In this document: positions 45,181 through 54,510 of the stretch, piece by piece
How positions within the stretch are numbered: position 1 is the first letter of the stretch
Layout of the letters: every line of letters begins with the position of its first letter
Source: Hahellaceae bacterium
GTDB lineage: Bacteria > Pseudomonadota > Gammaproteobacteria > Pseudomonadales > Oleiphilaceae
NCBI GenBank assembly: GCA_016716085.1
Contig: JADJWY010000008.1
Coordinates: 448,291-512,290, forward strand
Reading direction: 5' to 3'
DNA length: 64,000 bases
Made by a program: the position numbers and the translations under genes
Notes under the pieces: generated by a model
What the model was told of the DNA's origin: nothing
The model's database searches: none
Seen by the model: only the letters and a program-made list of their open reading frames with translations

Positions 45181-46347
45181 ATGAAAATATTATATATTTC
45201 AAACTCTAAGATCCCGTCTGATACTGCTAATAGCCTTCACGTTATGAAAGCCTGCCGGTCTCTGGCTAAACTCGGGTTTGATGTGATATTGCTTTGTCCT
45301 CGTTATAAGTATAAAAGACAAAGTGATTGTGTTTCTGATAATATATTCGAATATTATGCTGTTGAGAATAATTTTAAATTAAAGCAAATAAACATTCCTG
45401 CGACAAAAGGCAAAACATTCATTTATATGGCTTGTGTTTTATATTGGGCTTTGCGATTACGGCCGAACCTGATCTATTCGCGCTTTTTGCTAGGTAGTTT
45501 TATTCCTTTTTTGTTTTTCAGAGGAATATTTGAAAGCCATTCACCGGTGTGGCGGGAGGGCGTTGTTTCCAAATTTATTTTTAGCATGTTAGTTAAATTT
45601 AGAAGGCTTCAGTCGTTAGTTGTTATTACCCATAGTTTGAAGATTGTGTATGATAGGGCCTTTCCTGAGATGCCAAATATCATAGTTGCGCCTGATGGTG
45701 CAGATCCGGTGTCAACTGACAGGCTATTTAATTCCGTCTCGTTGATGGGGCAGCCGCGTCGGCTTCAGGTTGGATATACTGGTCATTTATATCCAGGTAA
45801 AGGGATGGAAATTATATCGGCAATCGCAGATATTGCTACTTGGTGTGAATTTCACGTGGTTGGAGGTACGGAAAAAGACATCGAACATTGGAAATCTCGT
45901 GTAACTTCTGAAAATATATATTTTTATGGATTTAAACCTCAAAAAATGGTTGATTCATATATTGACCTATTTGATGTTTGTTTGTTACCAAATCAAGCTA
46001 TCGTTCTGGCAAGCGGAGCTGATAATATACTAAAGTCAGGATTAGGTGATATAGGAAGTTATACCTCTCCATTAAAGATGTTTCAATATATGGCGCATGG
46101 TAAAGCTATTCTTGCCTCTGATTTGCCAGTTTTAAGAGAAATCCTAAACGACGAAAATTCAGTGTTGGTTTCGCCAAATGATCCATATGAATGGGTCTCG
46201 GCTTTAGATAGGCTAAGAGATGCGAGTATTAGAAAAGAGATAGGGCAAAGTGCATTGAATGATTTTAATAATTTCTATTCCTGGGATCAGCGTATGCACA
46301 CTATTTTGTTTTCTTCTGGACTGATTGCGTTCGATTCTAGGGGTTGA
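45181..46347 (+). CDS. GT4-family glycosyltransferase
   Basis: A 388-residue GT-B protein. MKILYISNSKIPSDTANSLHVMKACRSLAKLGF-type N-terminus (residues 1-33) marks a Rossmann acceptor domain. The donor domain has VGYTGHLYPGKGMEII near 200-215 and SPLKMFQYMAHGKAILASDLPVLREI near 297-322, the GT4 donor-binding region. The track frame opens 42 bases upstream at TTG 45139, but ATG 45181 gives the family-typical N-terminus. It would add a sugar to the O-unit; specificity unknown. The next gene begins in the following frame. Confidence 0.8.
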   Translation: MKILYISNSKIPSDTANSLHVMKACRSLAKLGFDVILLCPRYKYKRQSDCVSDNIFEYYAVENNFKLKQINIPATKGKTFIYMACVLYWALRLRPNLIYSRFLLGSFIPFLFFRGIFESHSPVWREGVVSKFIFSMLVKFRRLQSLVVITHSLKIVYDRAFPEMPNIIVAPDGADPVSTDRLFNSVSLMGQPRRLQVGYTGHLYPGKGMEIISAIADIATWCEFHVVGGTEKDIEHWKSRVTSENIYFYGFKPQKMVDSYIDLFDVCLLPNQAIVLASGADNILKSGLGDIGSYTSPLKMFQYMAHGKAILASDLPVLREILNDENSVLVSPNDPYEWVSALDRLRDASIRKEIGQSALNDFNNFYSWDQRMHTILFSSGLIAFDSRG

Positions 46348-46382
46348 AGCATCGAACTTGTTTGATCTGTAATGAGGGAAAT

Positions 46383-47504
46383 GTGGCGAATATATTATCC
46401 AATTGTTTGGGTGGAAATGAAGGCAATCCAGCATGTTCGCGTCGAATCGTTTTTGTCCTTCCAAGTTTGGGGGGGGGAGGAGCTGAGCGAGTAACCCTTA
46501 ATTTTATTGGGCAGTTGGATTTGAGCAGGTTTAAAACATATCTTTTGTTGTTTGATGGTAACTGTGAGCTTGAGAGTTTTATTCCTCCCGGCGTTACGAT
46601 TATTCATCTAGACTGCGGTAAGGCCATAAAGGCACTGTTTCCAATATGGAGAACCCTTCGTAAAATAAAACCGAACTATGTATACGGAACGCATTCTCGT
46701 GTCGTTGTTCTGCTTTCGGTAGTTAAGTTTATATTGCCCAGATTTATTATGTTAACCCGTGTACCTAATATGCCCTCTATTGAGCGACTTCAGGGCTATA
46801 CTTCTTCCTTTTTTGCGAAAATTTTCGGTTGGGCTTATCGAAGGTCTGATATCGTGCTTGTTCAGACTGAGGCTATGAATGATGATGTCATTAAAGAATA
46901 TGGCGTTATTTCAGAAAAGGTATACATTGCACCTAATCCGCTTGACAAGATTGTTATAAATTCAAGGCTTCAAAATGGACACGCACCGTTGACCGATGGA
47001 TTGATCAACATAGTCGCTTCAGGGCGACACACCCGGCAGAAAGGGTTTGATGTGCTTATTAAATCCTTTTATCGCATAGCTGGCGACATACCATCGGCTC
47101 ATCTGTATATAATAGGTAGAGAGGATGAGCAAACGTCGAGTTTAGTGTCTTTAATACATGCATTTAATTTAGAAAGTCGTGTCCACTTGTTAGGATTTGT
47201 TGAAAATCCATATACTTGGTACAAGTGCGCCAAACTGTTTGTTATGAGTTCACGTTGGGAGGGTTTTCCAAATGCCCTTCTAGAGAATTATTACCTGAAC
47301 AAGCCAATAGTAGCAACAAGATGTGTCCCTATAGTAAGCGAACTCGTTATAGATGGAGTAAATGGTTATACCGTAGAAACTGATAATGAAGCTATGTTAG
47401 CTACCGCGCTGTTGAAGGCGCTAAACCAAGGGTTTGGAGAAATTAGCAATGCACCTTATGAAGGATTTATTTTGGAATCAGTATTAAAGGAAATGGAAGA
47501 GTAG
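46383..47504 (+). CDS. GT4-family glycosyltransferase
   Basis: About 373 residues. The acceptor domain has VFVLPSLGGGGAERVTLNFI near residues 22-41, the hallmark of WbpH/WaaG-like GT4 enzymes. The donor domain has IVASGRHTRQKGFDVLI, LLGFVENPYTWYKCA and SSRWEGFPNALLENYYLNKPIVAT, containing the E-x7-E signature. GTG 46383 is preceded by GAGGGA and is preferred over TTG 46344, whose extra 13 residues (with two Cys) are not family-like. Confidence 0.83.
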   Translation: MANILSNCLGGNEGNPACSRRIVFVLPSLGGGGAERVTLNFIGQLDLSRFKTYLLLFDGNCELESFIPPGVTIIHLDCGKAIKALFPIWRTLRKIKPNYVYGTHSRVVVLLSVVKFILPRFIMLTRVPNMPSIERLQGYTSSFFAKIFGWAYRRSDIVLVQTEAMNDDVIKEYGVISEKVYIAPNPLDKIVINSRLQNGHAPLTDGLINIVASGRHTRQKGFDVLIKSFYRIAGDIPSAHLYIIGREDEQTSSLVSLIHAFNLESRVHLLGFVENPYTWYKCAKLFVMSSRWEGFPNALLENYYLNKPIVATRCVPIVSELVIDGVNGYTVETDNEAMLATALLKALNQGFGEISNAPYEGFILESVLKEMEE

Positions 47505-47519
47505 TCAGCAGAGCAGGGT

Positions 47520-48485
47520 ATGGGCACGTTAACAAAAAAGCGGATACTTCTTGTTGGCAAATTGCCGCCTCCAATAGGCGGCGTTACTGTACATGTTCAG
47601 AGACTTGTGTCTGTTCTGAGTAGCACTTATTCGGATATGTTTGAGCTTGAATTTTATGACCTTAAATGCTTTGAGGTTTGGAGGTATATATTTGCAATTA
47701 GATCGTCCGATATAATTCATATACACAGCTCAAGTCCCTATCTGAGGCTGCTTAGCGTACTGCTCTGTCGGCTTTTTAACAAGCGGAGCTTTGTAACTGT
47801 CCATGGCGATTTGGGGCGGTTTGGTGGCCTCAAAAATATGACTGACTTGCTCGCTATTAAGCTATCTTCCTTCCCTATACTTCTGAATGCAAAGAGCTTT
47901 AAACTGGGCTCTCGCCTCAATACTAACGCTGTTTTATCTTCGGCCTTCATTTCGTCAGAGAGTAAAAAAGATCTTCAAGATGTAACAGTTGAAGAAATTT
48001 ACGAGTTAAAGAAAAGTAGGATACTTTTCGCTACCAACGCTTATGCCGTTTCATTTGATAAGAATGATAAGGGGATTTACGGCATCTTCGATCTTTTGAC
48101 GATATTTGGTAGTTCTAATGGGGTTGGATTGGTTATCAGTGATCCGTCTTCTTCCTACCGCAATGAAATCAATAAGAGAGGTGTTACCGTTCCTGGCAAT
48201 GTTGTAATGATTTCTTATCAGCACGATTTTAACTCTGTCCTTGATCTCGTTGACGGATTTATCCGAAACACTACAACTGACGGAGATTCAATTTCAGTGC
48301 ATGAGGCTCTCTACAAGAATAAGCTCACCTTGTGTAGCTCATGCGTAGATAGACCTAAGGGAGCAGTTGTTTATCAGAATCTTGATGAGCTGCGTGAAAT
48401 ATTAAAATGCCCCGATGAACTATCTGTTGCGGCATATGTTATGCCAAATTCTGTCCAGCAATTAGTTCGGCTGTACCTAACTTAG
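47520..48485 (+). CDS. glycosyltransferase-like protein (GT-B, divergent)
   Basis: A 321-residue protein. N-terminal ILLVGKLPPPIGGVTVHVQRL (residues 9-29) matches GT4 acceptor domains, as does DIIHIHSSSPYL. The donor half is shortened: NTTTDGDSISVHEALYKNK retains a GT4-like E-x7 region, but the usual R-x4-K ribose-phosphate block is not obvious. It is about 50 residues shorter than neighbours. Probably an O-unit transferase with unusual donor binding, or inactive. Confidence 0.6.
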   Translation: MGTLTKKRILLVGKLPPPIGGVTVHVQRLVSVLSSTYSDMFELEFYDLKCFEVWRYIFAIRSSDIIHIHSSSPYLRLLSVLLCRLFNKRSFVTVHGDLGRFGGLKNMTDLLAIKLSSFPILLNAKSFKLGSRLNTNAVLSSAFISSESKKDLQDVTVEEIYELKKSRILFATNAYAVSFDKNDKGIYGIFDLLTIFGSSNGVGLVISDPSSSYRNEINKRGVTVPGNVVMISYQHDFNSVLDLVDGFIRNTTTDGDSISVHEALYKNKLTLCSSCVDRPKGAVVYQNLDELREILKCPDELSVAAYVMPNSVQQLVRLYLT

Positions 48486-48495
48486 GACGTTTAAA

Positions 48496-50625
48496 TTGAA
48501 ACAAATTCTCCAAAACCTGGGAAATGGCGAAACCATTCTGGTTGATGCGCCTGTACCGGCTTCTAAAAGTCATCACCTTTTGATCAATACGAGCTGCAGT
48601 CTTATTTCGCTGGGCACCGAACGTATGTTGGTTGAGTTTGGTCGGGCGAACCTGCTACAGAAGGCACGGCAACAGCCTGAAAAAGTTAAAATGGTAATCG
48701 ACAAGGTGAAGACGGATGGCCTTGCGACAACACTGGATGCGGTAAAAAGCAAGTTAGATCAGCCATTGCCACTGGGTTATTGCAATGTCGGCGTGGTGGG
48801 TGAGGTCGGAAACGGTGTCGAAGCCTTTCATGTAGGTGATCGCGTGGTATCGAATGGTCCTCATGCCGATGTCGTCGTCGTTGGGAAGCATCTTTGCGCT
48901 GTCATCCCCGACCCGGTCACCGATGAGGAGGCAGTATTCACCGTACTGGGGGCGATTGGGCTGCAGGGAGTTCGCCTGATAAATCCAACCCTTGGCGAGA
49001 GCGTGGTTGTCATCGGCGCCGGTCTGATTGGTCTGATGACGGTACAGTTGTTGTTAGCCCAGGGTTGTCGGGTGCTCGCGGTCGATTTTGATCCGGCCAA
49101 GCTTAAACTGGCCGAAATGTTCGGCGCTCAAACGTGTAATCCTGCCCAGGGAGAAGATCCCGTTCAGGCGGGTTTGTTGTTTAGTCGCGGGGCAGGGGTT
49201 GACGCGGTGATCATCACGGCCTCGTCCAAGTCGAGTGAGCCAGTTTCTCAAGCCGCCCGAATGAGTCGAAAACGAGGGCGTATCGTCTTGGTGGGTGTTG
49301 TGGGGCTTGAATTCAATCGTTCCGAGTTTTATGAAAAGGAACTGAGTTTTCAGGTGTCGTGTTCGTATGGCCCCGGTCGTTATGATACTGAATATGAAGA
49401 AAATGGCCGGGATTATCCACTCGGGTTCGTGAGATGGACTGAGCAACGAAATTTTGTTGCGATTCTGGATTTGATGGCTGCTGGCCGTATCAACGTTCGT
49501 CCTCTGATTACGCATCGGTTTGCGTTTCAGGATGCTATCGAAGCCTACGACACGCTCGCGCAGGATCGCAGTGCGATGGGAATCGTTCTTCGCTATGAGA
49601 CGGACATCGAAAAGCGGCATATTAAAACGATCTCCTTAAAGACGGAGATGCCAGTGGCGGCCGATGCCGTGGTGCTGGGGCTGTTGGGAGCTGGCAATTA
49701 CGCTTCGCGTGTGCTGGTGCCTGCATTGAAGGAGACGGGCGCAGACTTCCATACGGTATGCTCTGCCGGTGGGGTAAATGGCGTGATTCTTGGAGAAAAA
49801 CAAGGATTTCGATTCGTTACCACCGAAACCGACGCAGTATTTGCCGATCAATCAATCAATACCGTGGTCATAGCAACACGGCATAATAGCCATGCCGACC
49901 TGGTGATCAAAGCACTTGAGGCAGGGAAGCAAGTCTTTGTTGAGAAACCGTTGGCACTAACAACTGAAGAAATAGATCGTATCGATACAGCCTATCAGCA
50001 CGCGGCTGGAAAGAGTCGGCTGATGGTGGGATTCAATCGCAGGTACTCGCCTCATGTTCAAAAAATCAAGTCGCTGCTGCAAGGGATTACCGTTCCAAAA
50101 TCCTTCATCATGACCATGAATGCAGGTGTAATTCCCGCGAATCATTGGACGCAGGATGTAAAGGTGGGAGGCGGGCGAATTATTGGTGAAGCCTGTCATT
50201 ATGTTGACTTGATGCGATATTTGGCAGGGAGTCGAATCGTTTCGGTTCAGAGTCGTTGTATGGGGGCTGTGGCAGGCCTGGAGGTCGTAGAGGATAAAGC
50301 GTGTATTCTGCTTGGGTTTGAAGATGGATCGTTTGGAACCATCATCTATTTAGCGAATGGACATTCCAGTTTCCCGAAAGAGCGAATCGAAGTCTTTGCA
50401 GAAGGTAGGGTGCTGCACCTGGATAATTTTCGAAAATTGACGGGTTATGGCTGGCCGTCCTTTAAGCGCCTTTCGACCTGGAGGCAGGAGAAGGGGCAGA
50501 AAGAGTGTGCATTGCAGTTTGTAGAGTCGATCAGGCAGGGAGCTGCTGCGCCGATCCCTTATGATGAAATTATTGAGGTGGCCCGGGTTTCGGTTGAGGT
50601 TTCCAATCAACTGAGGCAGCAGTGA
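48496..50625 (+). CDS. bi-domain oxidoreductase (Zn alcohol dehydrogenase-like + Gfo/Idh/MocA)
   Basis: A 709-residue fusion. Residues 1-370 form a medium-chain dehydrogenase (VVVIGAGLIGLMTVQLLLAQ near 170-189, then a Rossmann VDFDPAKLKLAEMFGA). Residues 385-709 form a Gfo/Idh/MocA domain (VLGLLGAGNYASRVL near 391-405, VEKPLALTTEE, HYVDLMRYL). Such fusions recur in O-antigen and exopolysaccharide clusters, often beside heparinase-like genes; the reaction is not established. It begins with TTG 48496. Base composition returns to GC-richer, host-like values here. It overlaps the heparinase-like gene by 4 bases (GTGA). Confidence 0.83.
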   Translation: MKQILQNLGNGETILVDAPVPASKSHHLLINTSCSLISLGTERMLVEFGRANLLQKARQQPEKVKMVIDKVKTDGLATTLDAVKSKLDQPLPLGYCNVGVVGEVGNGVEAFHVGDRVVSNGPHADVVVVGKHLCAVIPDPVTDEEAVFTVLGAIGLQGVRLINPTLGESVVVIGAGLIGLMTVQLLLAQGCRVLAVDFDPAKLKLAEMFGAQTCNPAQGEDPVQAGLLFSRGAGVDAVIITASSKSSEPVSQAARMSRKRGRIVLVGVVGLEFNRSEFYEKELSFQVSCSYGPGRYDTEYEENGRDYPLGFVRWTEQRNFVAILDLMAAGRINVRPLITHRFAFQDAIEAYDTLAQDRSAMGIVLRYETDIEKRHIKTISLKTEMPVAADAVVLGLLGAGNYASRVLVPALKETGADFHTVCSAGGVNGVILGEKQGFRFVTTETDAVFADQSINTVVIATRHNSHADLVIKALEAGKQVFVEKPLALTTEEIDRIDTAYQHAAGKSRLMVGFNRRYSPHVQKIKSLLQGITVPKSFIMTMNAGVIPANHWTQDVKVGGGRIIGEACHYVDLMRYLAGSRIVSVQSRCMGAVAGLEVVEDKACILLGFEDGSFGTIIYLANGHSSFPKERIEVFAEGRVLHLDNFRKLTGYGWPSFKRLSTWRQEKGQKECALQFVESIRQGAAAPIPYDEIIEVARVSVEVSNQLRQQ

Positions 50626-52454
50626 AACGCTTGATCCAAAAAGTCGTGCTTGTTTTTCGGCTCGGAATGCTCAATGTCGTGAGAGTTGTTGTGTATCGAC
50701 TGCAGCTCAGGTTTGGGTTTGCGGAGCTCAAAAAAATTGCAGCAACGGCTGAAGGTGTGGGGGCGATTTTCGGCTTATCTGATTCCGGGCCTGTTCCCAC
50801 TGCGCGAAATACCGCTTGGGACGGCGGCGGTAGGCTTTTCGGGTGGAAACACATAACGCTTTCTGGTGTCGAGGCCCCTGACTGGTTCAGAGATTACTTT
50901 ACGGAAGGGCATTTAAAATCGCCAGATCGGGGCTGGTGGCTGATCCCTGATTTTGAACCAGGCAGTGTTGATATCAAGCGAATTTGGGAGCTTTCACGGT
51001 GGGAATGGATGATTGCGTTTGCACAGTCTTGTCGCCACGGCGATAAAGTCGCATTGGATAAGCTGCATGGCTGGTGCAGTAGCTGGTTCGCGAACAACCC
51101 TCCCTATCAAGGTCCGAATTGGAAATGCGGCCAGGAAGCGTCGATTCGAGTGATGCGCCTCGCAGTGAGCGCGATCATTCTTCGGCAAATCGAACAGCCC
51201 CCAGGATCTTTGAATGCCATCTTGCAGATTCACCTGGAGAGAATCTATCCCACGATGGGGTACGCGATCGCGCAACAGAATAACCACGGCACCTCAGAGG
51301 CGGCAGCATTATATATTGGTGGCACCTGGTTGAGATGGTTGGGAAGTACGGAAGGCGAAAAGTACCTCATTGAGGGGCGCAGGTGGCTTAACGAGCGTGC
51401 TAAGTCCCTTATTCTGAAGGACGGCACCTTTAGCCAGTACTCCACAAACTATCATCGCTTGATGCTGGAAACTTATTCGCTATGCGAGGTGTGGGGCCGT
51501 CAGTTGGGAGATCAGCCTTTGGATGGTGCTTCTCTCAGTCGGTTGCGGCAGGCGACGCTGTGGCTGTGGTCTTTGTGCGATGAGTTGACCGGACAGGTGC
51601 CCAACCTTGGCGCGAATGATGGAGCACATTTATTGCCACTGACGGATGCCAATTTTCGGGACTTTCGTCCGAGCTGCCACTTGGCTTTCGCATTGTTTTT
51701 TGAGGCCAGCCCCGTTCAACATGATCTTTCCGACCAGCATATTGCCTGGTTAGCTGTAAATTGCGGAGGAGATTTAACGCGGAGTAAGTCTTCTTTCCAC
51801 TGGCCGGACGGCGGCTTCTTGGGATTAAGAATGGGGCATACCTTGGCATTACTTTCTTATCCACAGTTTCGCTTCCGGCCCAGCCAATCAGATCTGCTTC
51901 ACCTGGATCTGTGGATAAATGGCACAAATTTACTGCGTGACGCTGGAACCTACAGTTATAACACTGACCCGAAAACCTATTCGTATTTTTCGGGCGTGAA
52001 AGCACACAACACGATCGAGTTTGATGGTCACGATCAAATGCCCCGCTTAGGGCGTTTCCTGTTTGGCGTCTGGCCATCGGCACGAAACCTCGTTTTTTCA
52101 AGCGCCGAGAATTCTGCGACTGGGGAGGTCTGTTATCAAGATTATTGTGGTGCTACCCACCATCGAAAGATAGTGCTTTTAGCCGACCGACTTCGGGTGA
52201 CAGATACATTGTCAGGTTTCAAACATTCAGCCAATCTAAGATGGCATTTAGCTCAGCGAGGCTGGGTTTTATCGCACGGCCAGTGTCAGAGTGATCTGGC
52301 CATCATTGAACTACAAACGACAGCTTCTAAATCTGAAATTGCCTTGGTGACATTGGACGAGTCACTTTTTTATCAGCATAAAGACTCTATTCCCGTGCTC
52401 GAATGTAGAGTATCGGAACCCTGCCAAATCACGACGGAGATTGTATTCGGGTAA
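50622..52454 (+). CDS. heparinase II/III-like protein in a biosynthetic locus
   Basis: A 610-residue protein. An N-terminal (alpha/alpha) toroid (WELSRWEWMIAFAQ near 125-138, QNNHGTSEAAALYIGGTWL near 217-235, FSQYSTNYHRLMLETYS near 270-286) is followed by a C-terminal beta-sandwich (LLHLDLWINGTNLLRDAGTYSYN, SGVKAHNTIEFDGHDQM). This is the heparinase II/III and alginate-lyase fold, with His/Tyr catalytic candidates in NNHGTSEA and YSTNYHR. There is no signal peptide, so it would act in the cytosol unless exported otherwise, which is odd for a lyase. Coupled at both ends to its neighbours. Confidence 0.82.
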   Translation: MKRLIQKVVLVFRLGMLNVVRVVVYRLQLRFGFAELKKIAATAEGVGAIFGLSDSGPVPTARNTAWDGGGRLFGWKHITLSGVEAPDWFRDYFTEGHLKSPDRGWWLIPDFEPGSVDIKRIWELSRWEWMIAFAQSCRHGDKVALDKLHGWCSSWFANNPPYQGPNWKCGQEASIRVMRLAVSAIILRQIEQPPGSLNAILQIHLERIYPTMGYAIAQQNNHGTSEAAALYIGGTWLRWLGSTEGEKYLIEGRRWLNERAKSLILKDGTFSQYSTNYHRLMLETYSLCEVWGRQLGDQPLDGASLSRLRQATLWLWSLCDELTGQVPNLGANDGAHLLPLTDANFRDFRPSCHLAFALFFEASPVQHDLSDQHIAWLAVNCGGDLTRSKSSFHWPDGGFLGLRMGHTLALLSYPQFRFRPSQSDLLHLDLWINGTNLLRDAGTYSYNTDPKTYSYFSGVKAHNTIEFDGHDQMPRLGRFLFGVWPSARNLVFSSAENSATGEVCYQDYCGATHHRKIVLLADRLRVTDTLSGFKHSANLRWHLAQRGWVLSHGQCQSDLAIIELQTTASKSEIALVTLDESLFYQHKDSIPVLECRVSEPCQITTEIVFG

Positions 52455-53671
52455 TGCACGTTCTTTATTTTCACCAACACTTTTCAACGCCCCAAGGCGC
52501 GACGGGGATTCGATCCTATCAAATGGCACGTAAATTGATCGATCAGGGTCACCAGGTGACGATGGTTTGCGGGAGCTATGGTATCGGTAACACGGGCCTG
52601 GAAGGTGAATTCGTAAAGGGAAAGCGAACAGGCCTCGTTCAGGGTATACAGGTTGTTGAATTCAACCTGCAATATTCGAATACAGATGGCTTCTTGACGC
52701 GCACACTCACTTTTTTGCTCTTTGCCTGGCGCAGTGTTTTGCTGGCGTTAACCCTGAAATACGATGTGGTGTTTGCGACGAGCACACCTCTGACGGCCGG
52801 AATCCCTGGAATTGCCGCGCGCTGGTTGAAGCGAAAAACTTTTGTCTTTGAAGTGCGGGATTTGTGGCCAGAGCTTCCCAGGGAAATGGGAGTGATTAAA
52901 AATCCGTTTGTTCTTGCCGCAATGAGCTGTCTGGAGTGGCTGTCTTATCGTTCGGCGCATCGCTGCATCGGCTTATCGCCAGGCATTGTTGCCGGCATTG
53001 AGCGTCGTGGCGTAAAGCCATATAAGGTGAAAATGATACCGAATGGTTGCGATCTTGATATTTTTTCTGGAGAGCAGACTACCTGGCGACCCAAGGATGT
53101 TCTGGCAGATGACGTAATGGCTGTGTTTACCGGCACCCATGGCATGGCGAATGGTTTGGATGCGGTTCTAGACGCAGCCTCCGTACTGAAAAGTCGTGGC
53201 GTCGACACGGTCAAAATCGTGCTGATTGGTGCAGGTCAGTTGAAAACTCGACTTAAAACCAGAGCTGATCAAGAGAATCTTTCGAATGTAATTTTTCTGG
53301 ATCCGGTTGGAAAAAGTCAGTTGGCGGGCCTGATGGCCTCATCGAATCTTGGTCTGCAGATCCTGGCTAATGTTCCGGCCTTTTACTACGGGACTTCGCC
53401 CAACAAATTCTTTGACTATTTGGCCTCAGGCATCCCGGTATTGACCAACTATCCAGGGTGGGTGGCCGAGTTAATTTTAGAAAACGATTGCGGTTATGCG
53501 GTGCCTCCGGAAGATCCTGAAGCCTTTGCTGAGGCTTTGGTTCACGCGTCCTCCCACCGTGATGATTTGATTCGCCAAGGTCAACATGCACGGTTATTAG
53601 CGCAACGAGAATTTAGCCGGGAGCAATTGGCAAACGCATGGGTCTCATGGGTGTGTGAGTGCCCTAGCTAG
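52454..53671 (+). CDS. WbuB-like GT4 glycosyltransferase
   Basis: A 405-residue WbuB-type GT4. Marks: LYFHQHFSTPQGATGIRSYQMAR near residues 4-26, FATSTPLTAGIPGIAA, FEVRDLWPELPREMG, IGLSPGIVAGI, MIPNGCDLDIF and PNKFFDYLASGIPVL. WbuB-like enzymes commonly transfer N-acetyl-fucosamine-type sugars, but specificity here is unknown. Its start overlaps the heparinase stop (TAATG). Its last 75 bases have a degenerate second copy at 54.4 kb. Confidence 0.87.
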   Translation: MHVLYFHQHFSTPQGATGIRSYQMARKLIDQGHQVTMVCGSYGIGNTGLEGEFVKGKRTGLVQGIQVVEFNLQYSNTDGFLTRTLTFLLFAWRSVLLALTLKYDVVFATSTPLTAGIPGIAARWLKRKTFVFEVRDLWPELPREMGVIKNPFVLAAMSCLEWLSYRSAHRCIGLSPGIVAGIERRGVKPYKVKMIPNGCDLDIFSGEQTTWRPKDVLADDVMAVFTGTHGMANGLDAVLDAASVLKSRGVDTVKIVLIGAGQLKTRLKTRADQENLSNVIFLDPVGKSQLAGLMASSNLGLQILANVPAFYYGTSPNKFFDYLASGIPVLTNYPGWVAELILENDCGYAVPPEDPEAFAEALVHASSHRDDLIRQGQHARLLAQREFSREQLANAWVSWVCECPS

Positions 53672-53807
53672 CGTTATCATGTAAATTACGATATCTGTTC
53701 TATCTTTAGTTCGCCATGGCGTCAAAGTGGTTGTATTGCGAAGGTTCCGCCAGGGCAAGTTTATAAAAAAGTTATCGAAAAATGGCCTTTAGCCTGCGCA
53801 CGGAGTA

Positions 53808-54323
53808 ATGATGTCAGATTTCAACTTGAGGATTATGACAAAGGATGATCTTGATAAAGTACTGCTGTGGCGCAATCACCCAGATATCCGTCGTTTTATG
53901 TATTCAACCCATGAGATAACGAGGGAAGAGCACCATAATTGGTTCTCTCGTACTAAAACTAATCCATCAATATATTTGTTAATATTTGAGCATGAGCACG
54001 TTGGTTTGGGGTTTGCCAATGTGACTGTTGGAAAATACCCTTCAGTAGCAGACTGGGGATTTTATTTGGCGCCGAATGCTCCTAGAGGCACAGGCGGAAT
54101 GATGGGGCGCCAAGTACTGGATTTTGCGTTTTCGGAGCTAAGATTGAGTAAAGTGTGCGGGCAAGTGCTGGATTTCAATGACCGTTCTGTTCGTTACCAT
54201 CAGACGCTTGGGTTCAAGGTTGAAGGCAGACTTCGAAAGCAACATTGTATTGACGGTGTCTATCATGATGTTATTTGCTTCGGATTGCTTGAGACTGAAT
54301 GGACTACCGATAAAAAGGCATAG
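53808..54323 (+). CDS. GNAT acetyltransferase, PseH-like
   Basis: A 171-residue GNAT-fold protein. FNLRIMTKDDLDKVLLWRNHPDIRRFM at the N-terminus, HNWFSRTK, WGFYLAPNAPRGTGGMMGRQVLDFAF (acetyl-CoA-binding P-loop region) and RYHQTLGFKVEGRLRKQ. This matches the PseH/WbdR-type group that acetylates an amino sugar nucleotide such as UDP-4-amino-4,6-dideoxy sugars. ATG 53808 follows CGGAGTA; ATG 53811 is next. AT-rich and flanked by spacers of 136 and 187 bases, so it looks like a separately inserted gene. Confidence 0.8.
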   Translation: MMSDFNLRIMTKDDLDKVLLWRNHPDIRRFMYSTHEITREEHHNWFSRTKTNPSIYLLIFEHEHVGLGFANVTVGKYPSVADWGFYLAPNAPRGTGGMMGRQVLDFAFSELRLSKVCGQVLDFNDRSVRYHQTLGFKVEGRLRKQHCIDGVYHDVICFGLLETEWTTDKKA

Positions 54324-54371
54324 TTTCAGTCGCTGAATAAGTGCCACTGAGTTGACTTGTACAACGATACT

Positions 54372-54466
54372 TCGCAAGGATTTGGCCCGTCAAGGTCATC
54401 ATACATGGTCATTGGCTCAGAGAGAATTTTAGCCGAGAGCAATTGGCAAATGAATGGGGCTCATGA
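54372..54466 (+). pseudogene. remnant 3' end of a WbuB-like glycosyltransferase gene
   Basis: The bases read RKDLARQGHHTWSLAQREF and then, after one extra T, SREQLANEWGS. The intact 52454-53671 gene ends RQGQHARLLAQREFSREQLANAWVSW. The resemblance is clear at both protein and DNA level (for example GAGCAATTGGCAAA shared). No 5' part of a second copy is present, and the frame is broken by the single inserted T. It is therefore a vestige of a former gene left when the segment with the PseH-like gene was inserted or when a neighbouring transferase was replaced. Confidence 0.8.
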
Positions 54467-54510
54467 GTTTACTGATCTTCAGTTGATATGAATTAGCAGA
54501 ATATTATTTA

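Noticed and set aside
49054..49620. A 188-codon - strand ORF under the bi-domain oxidoreductase
   Set aside because: It is fully inside a conserved fusion gene on the other strand, lacks a ribosome-binding site and has no recognisable motif.
51535..52101. A 188-codon - strand ORF under the heparinase-like gene
   Set aside because: Shadow of a long conserved coding frame; no family resemblance.
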